From NCBI GenBank assembly GCA_016199375.1, contig JACQGV010000120.1, positions 1 to 6,612 on the forward strand: a stretch of DNA of 6,612 bases, given 5' to 3'. This document shows, one piece after another, positions 5,914 through 6,612 of the stretch; position 1 is the stretch's first letter; every line of letters begins with the position of its first letter. The notes beneath the pieces are model-generated. The model ran no database searches. It saw nothing but the letters and a program-made list of their open reading frames with translations, and was not told where the DNA came from. This stretch comes from Chloroflexota bacterium. Lineage in GTDB: Bacteria; Chloroflexota; Dehalococcoidia; SHYM01. The position numbers were made by a program, and so were the translations under genes.

Positions 5914-6315
5914 CTACTTGATTAGGTACACATAGGCATCATCAATGAAGTGACCATTAATGACATTCTTTGAAAGGCGGACTCCTGAAATCCTGCCTCC
6001 CGTGCTTATCACGACTCTCAAAAGTCTGATCAGAGCGTCGCCCGGCTCGACCACCGCGATGTCCTGCAGGGCAATGCTAGGGCCCTCTGGAATCTTCGAC
6101 AGAATAGCCTGGACTTGCTGGTATGCGCCCTTGGGGCCCCTTTTCGCCACGTCAGGAGACGCGAGCACTAAACGCCAACGGTTACTGTCTGGCACATACA
6201 GCCAAAGAGAAGCTACAATCGGCCATTGAGCCTTGTCCAAGCAGCGAGTAACTTCAGCACCCGCCGTGATCATATCCTGGGTGAGGCCCTCTTTTACCAC
6301 AACTTCTTCAGCCAT
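5914..6315 (-). CDS. Hypothetical protein, 133 aa, co-encoded with a HEPN-domain protein
   Basis: I do not recognise a named domain. The protein looks globular, cytoplasmic and alpha/beta, with no signal peptide or membrane segment. The N-terminal part (about 11-30) is likely helical. It is followed by a hydrophobic/aromatic strand pattern, [19 protein letters not shown] (33-51), then [20 protein letters not shown], and a C-terminal part with [17 protein letters not shown] and [14 protein letters not shown]. The start chosen is the ATG at 6315. The frame is open for 38 more codons to 6429, but that extension lies wholly inside the HEPN gene and looks like shadow translation. A GGGGTG sequence 5 nt before the ATG could serve as ribosome binding site. 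The gene overlaps the HEPN gene by 22 bp, implying coupled expression and related function, possibly a partner or substrate-binding subunit. Its low G+C relative to nth suggests acquisition by transfer. Confidence 0.75.
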   Translation of the reverse strand: MAEEVVVKEGLTQDMITAGAEVTRCLDKAQWPIVASLWLYVPDSNRWRLVLASPDVAKRGPKGAYQQVQAILSKIPEGPSIALQDIAVVEPGDALIRLLRVVISTGGRISGVRLSKNVINGHFIDDAYVYLIK

Positions 6316-6612
6316 CGCAGCACCCCATATCGTCTTGCAGTGACAGCGGCGAAGAAATCCCTTGCCTTCTCTTCGGTCACCAGTGTAGTATAGCGGGCCT
6401 CCTCCGACCAGTCCTTGACGGTCGCCCAATTCACCGCGAACGCTGGATTGTCTTGTACCTCTTGCTTATGTTGCACCTTCAAACCAGAGACATCCAATAG
6501 CTCCTCTAGATCGTGGGTATAGCTGCGATTAACCAGCTTCCGGTCTGGGAATTCATACCTTTTTATTTGCTTCGCCACACACGCCTTGAGGGCGCACTCT
6601 ACAGCATAGCCC
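6294..6612 (-). CDS. HEPN-domain protein, partial (N-terminus beyond right edge)
   Basis: The frame stays open to the window edge, so only the last 105 residues are visible; a GTG at 6578 could be mistaken for the start. Reading through it gives GYAVECALKACVAKQ at the edge, which matches the helix signature seen in many HEPN-domain proteins (GYAxECxLKA). Next come SYTHDLEELLDVSGL and then NWATVKDWSEEARY, EEKARDFFAAV and a C-terminal [10 protein letters not shown], all compatible with an all-helical HEPN fold. HEPN proteins include RNase toxins, nucleotidyltransferase partners and defence components. The RNase motif R-x4-6-H is not evident in the visible part: Arg and His here are spaced R-x3-H (RSYTH), so nuclease activity should not be assumed. 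It overlaps the following 133-aa gene by 22 bp. HEPN membership is recalled from motif pattern, not searched. Confidence 0.75.
   Translation of the reverse strand, partial: GYAVECALKACVAKQIKRYEFPDRKLVNRSYTHDLEELLDVSGLKVQHKQEVQDNPAFAVNWATVKDWSEEARYTTLVTEEKARDFFAAVTARRYGVLRWLKKLW

Noticed and set aside
4830..5921. Plus-strand open frame of 363 codons opposite nth and the tauE-like gene
   Set aside because: Low-complexity Arg/Gly/Gln/His-rich translation, antisense to two well-supported genes; no domain visible.
6316..6429. N-terminal extension of the 133-aa hypothetical protein to 171 aa
   Set aside because: The extra 38 residues are encoded entirely within the HEPN gene and look like random translation (GDRQGLVGGGPLYYTG). 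The ATG at 6315 with a GGGGTG upstream is more plausible.
1..6612. CRISPR array, tRNA or rRNA genes, insertion sequences
   Set aside because: No regularly spaced repeats, no cloverleaf-like or rRNA-like segment, and no transposase motif or terminal inverted repeats were seen on reading both strands.

Overview
The window reads as a chromosomal segment of a high-GC, probably aerobic bacterium. The core genes (crotonase, serA, nth, tauE-like) are strongly GC-rich; one 60-base line inside nth (5521-5580) is about 75% G+C. The SCO/TlpA pair suggests a respiratory haem-copper oxidase. The phosphoglycerate dehydrogenase has the long domain layout (catalytic + ASB + ACT) found in actinobacteria, Chloroflexota and others. 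I lean weakly towards an uncultured Chloroflexota-like lineage, but that rests on general resemblance and no marker gene here settles it.

Region 1 (1-1610, all minus strand). This is a short operon read right to left: a small secreted Cys/His/Met-containing protein (1107-1499), a membrane-anchored TlpA-type thioredoxin (429-1064), then a SCO1/SenC-type copper lipoprotein that runs off the left edge (1-429). The last two overlap by one base (TGATG). Together they look like an extracytoplasmic copper/thiol module for maturing the CuA site of cytochrome c oxidase. The start of the small gene lies on a two-copy 17-bp tandem repeat.

Region 2 (1611-4225). A crotonase-family gene (minus) and serA (plus) diverge from a 143-bp region. 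It holds a -35/-10 promoter for the crotonase and an extended -10 for serA. The crotonase keeps the fold and oxyanion motifs, but both positions of the classical hydratase glutamates are changed. serA is complete and has its catalytic triad.

Region 3 (4226-5858). A TauE/SafE-type membrane exporter gene and an endonuclease III gene lie on the minus strand in the order nth then tauE-like, 39 bp apart. They converge with serA across a short gap with only a weak hairpin.

Region 4 (5859-6612). G+C drops sharply (about 43% in 5941-6000 and 52% in 6421-6480). Two overlapping minus-strand genes sit here: the C-terminal part of a HEPN-domain protein cut by the right edge, and a 133-aa protein of no family I can name. 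The pair looks like an acquired accessory module. It is the best candidate in the window for something undescribed, although its function cannot be read from sequence alone.
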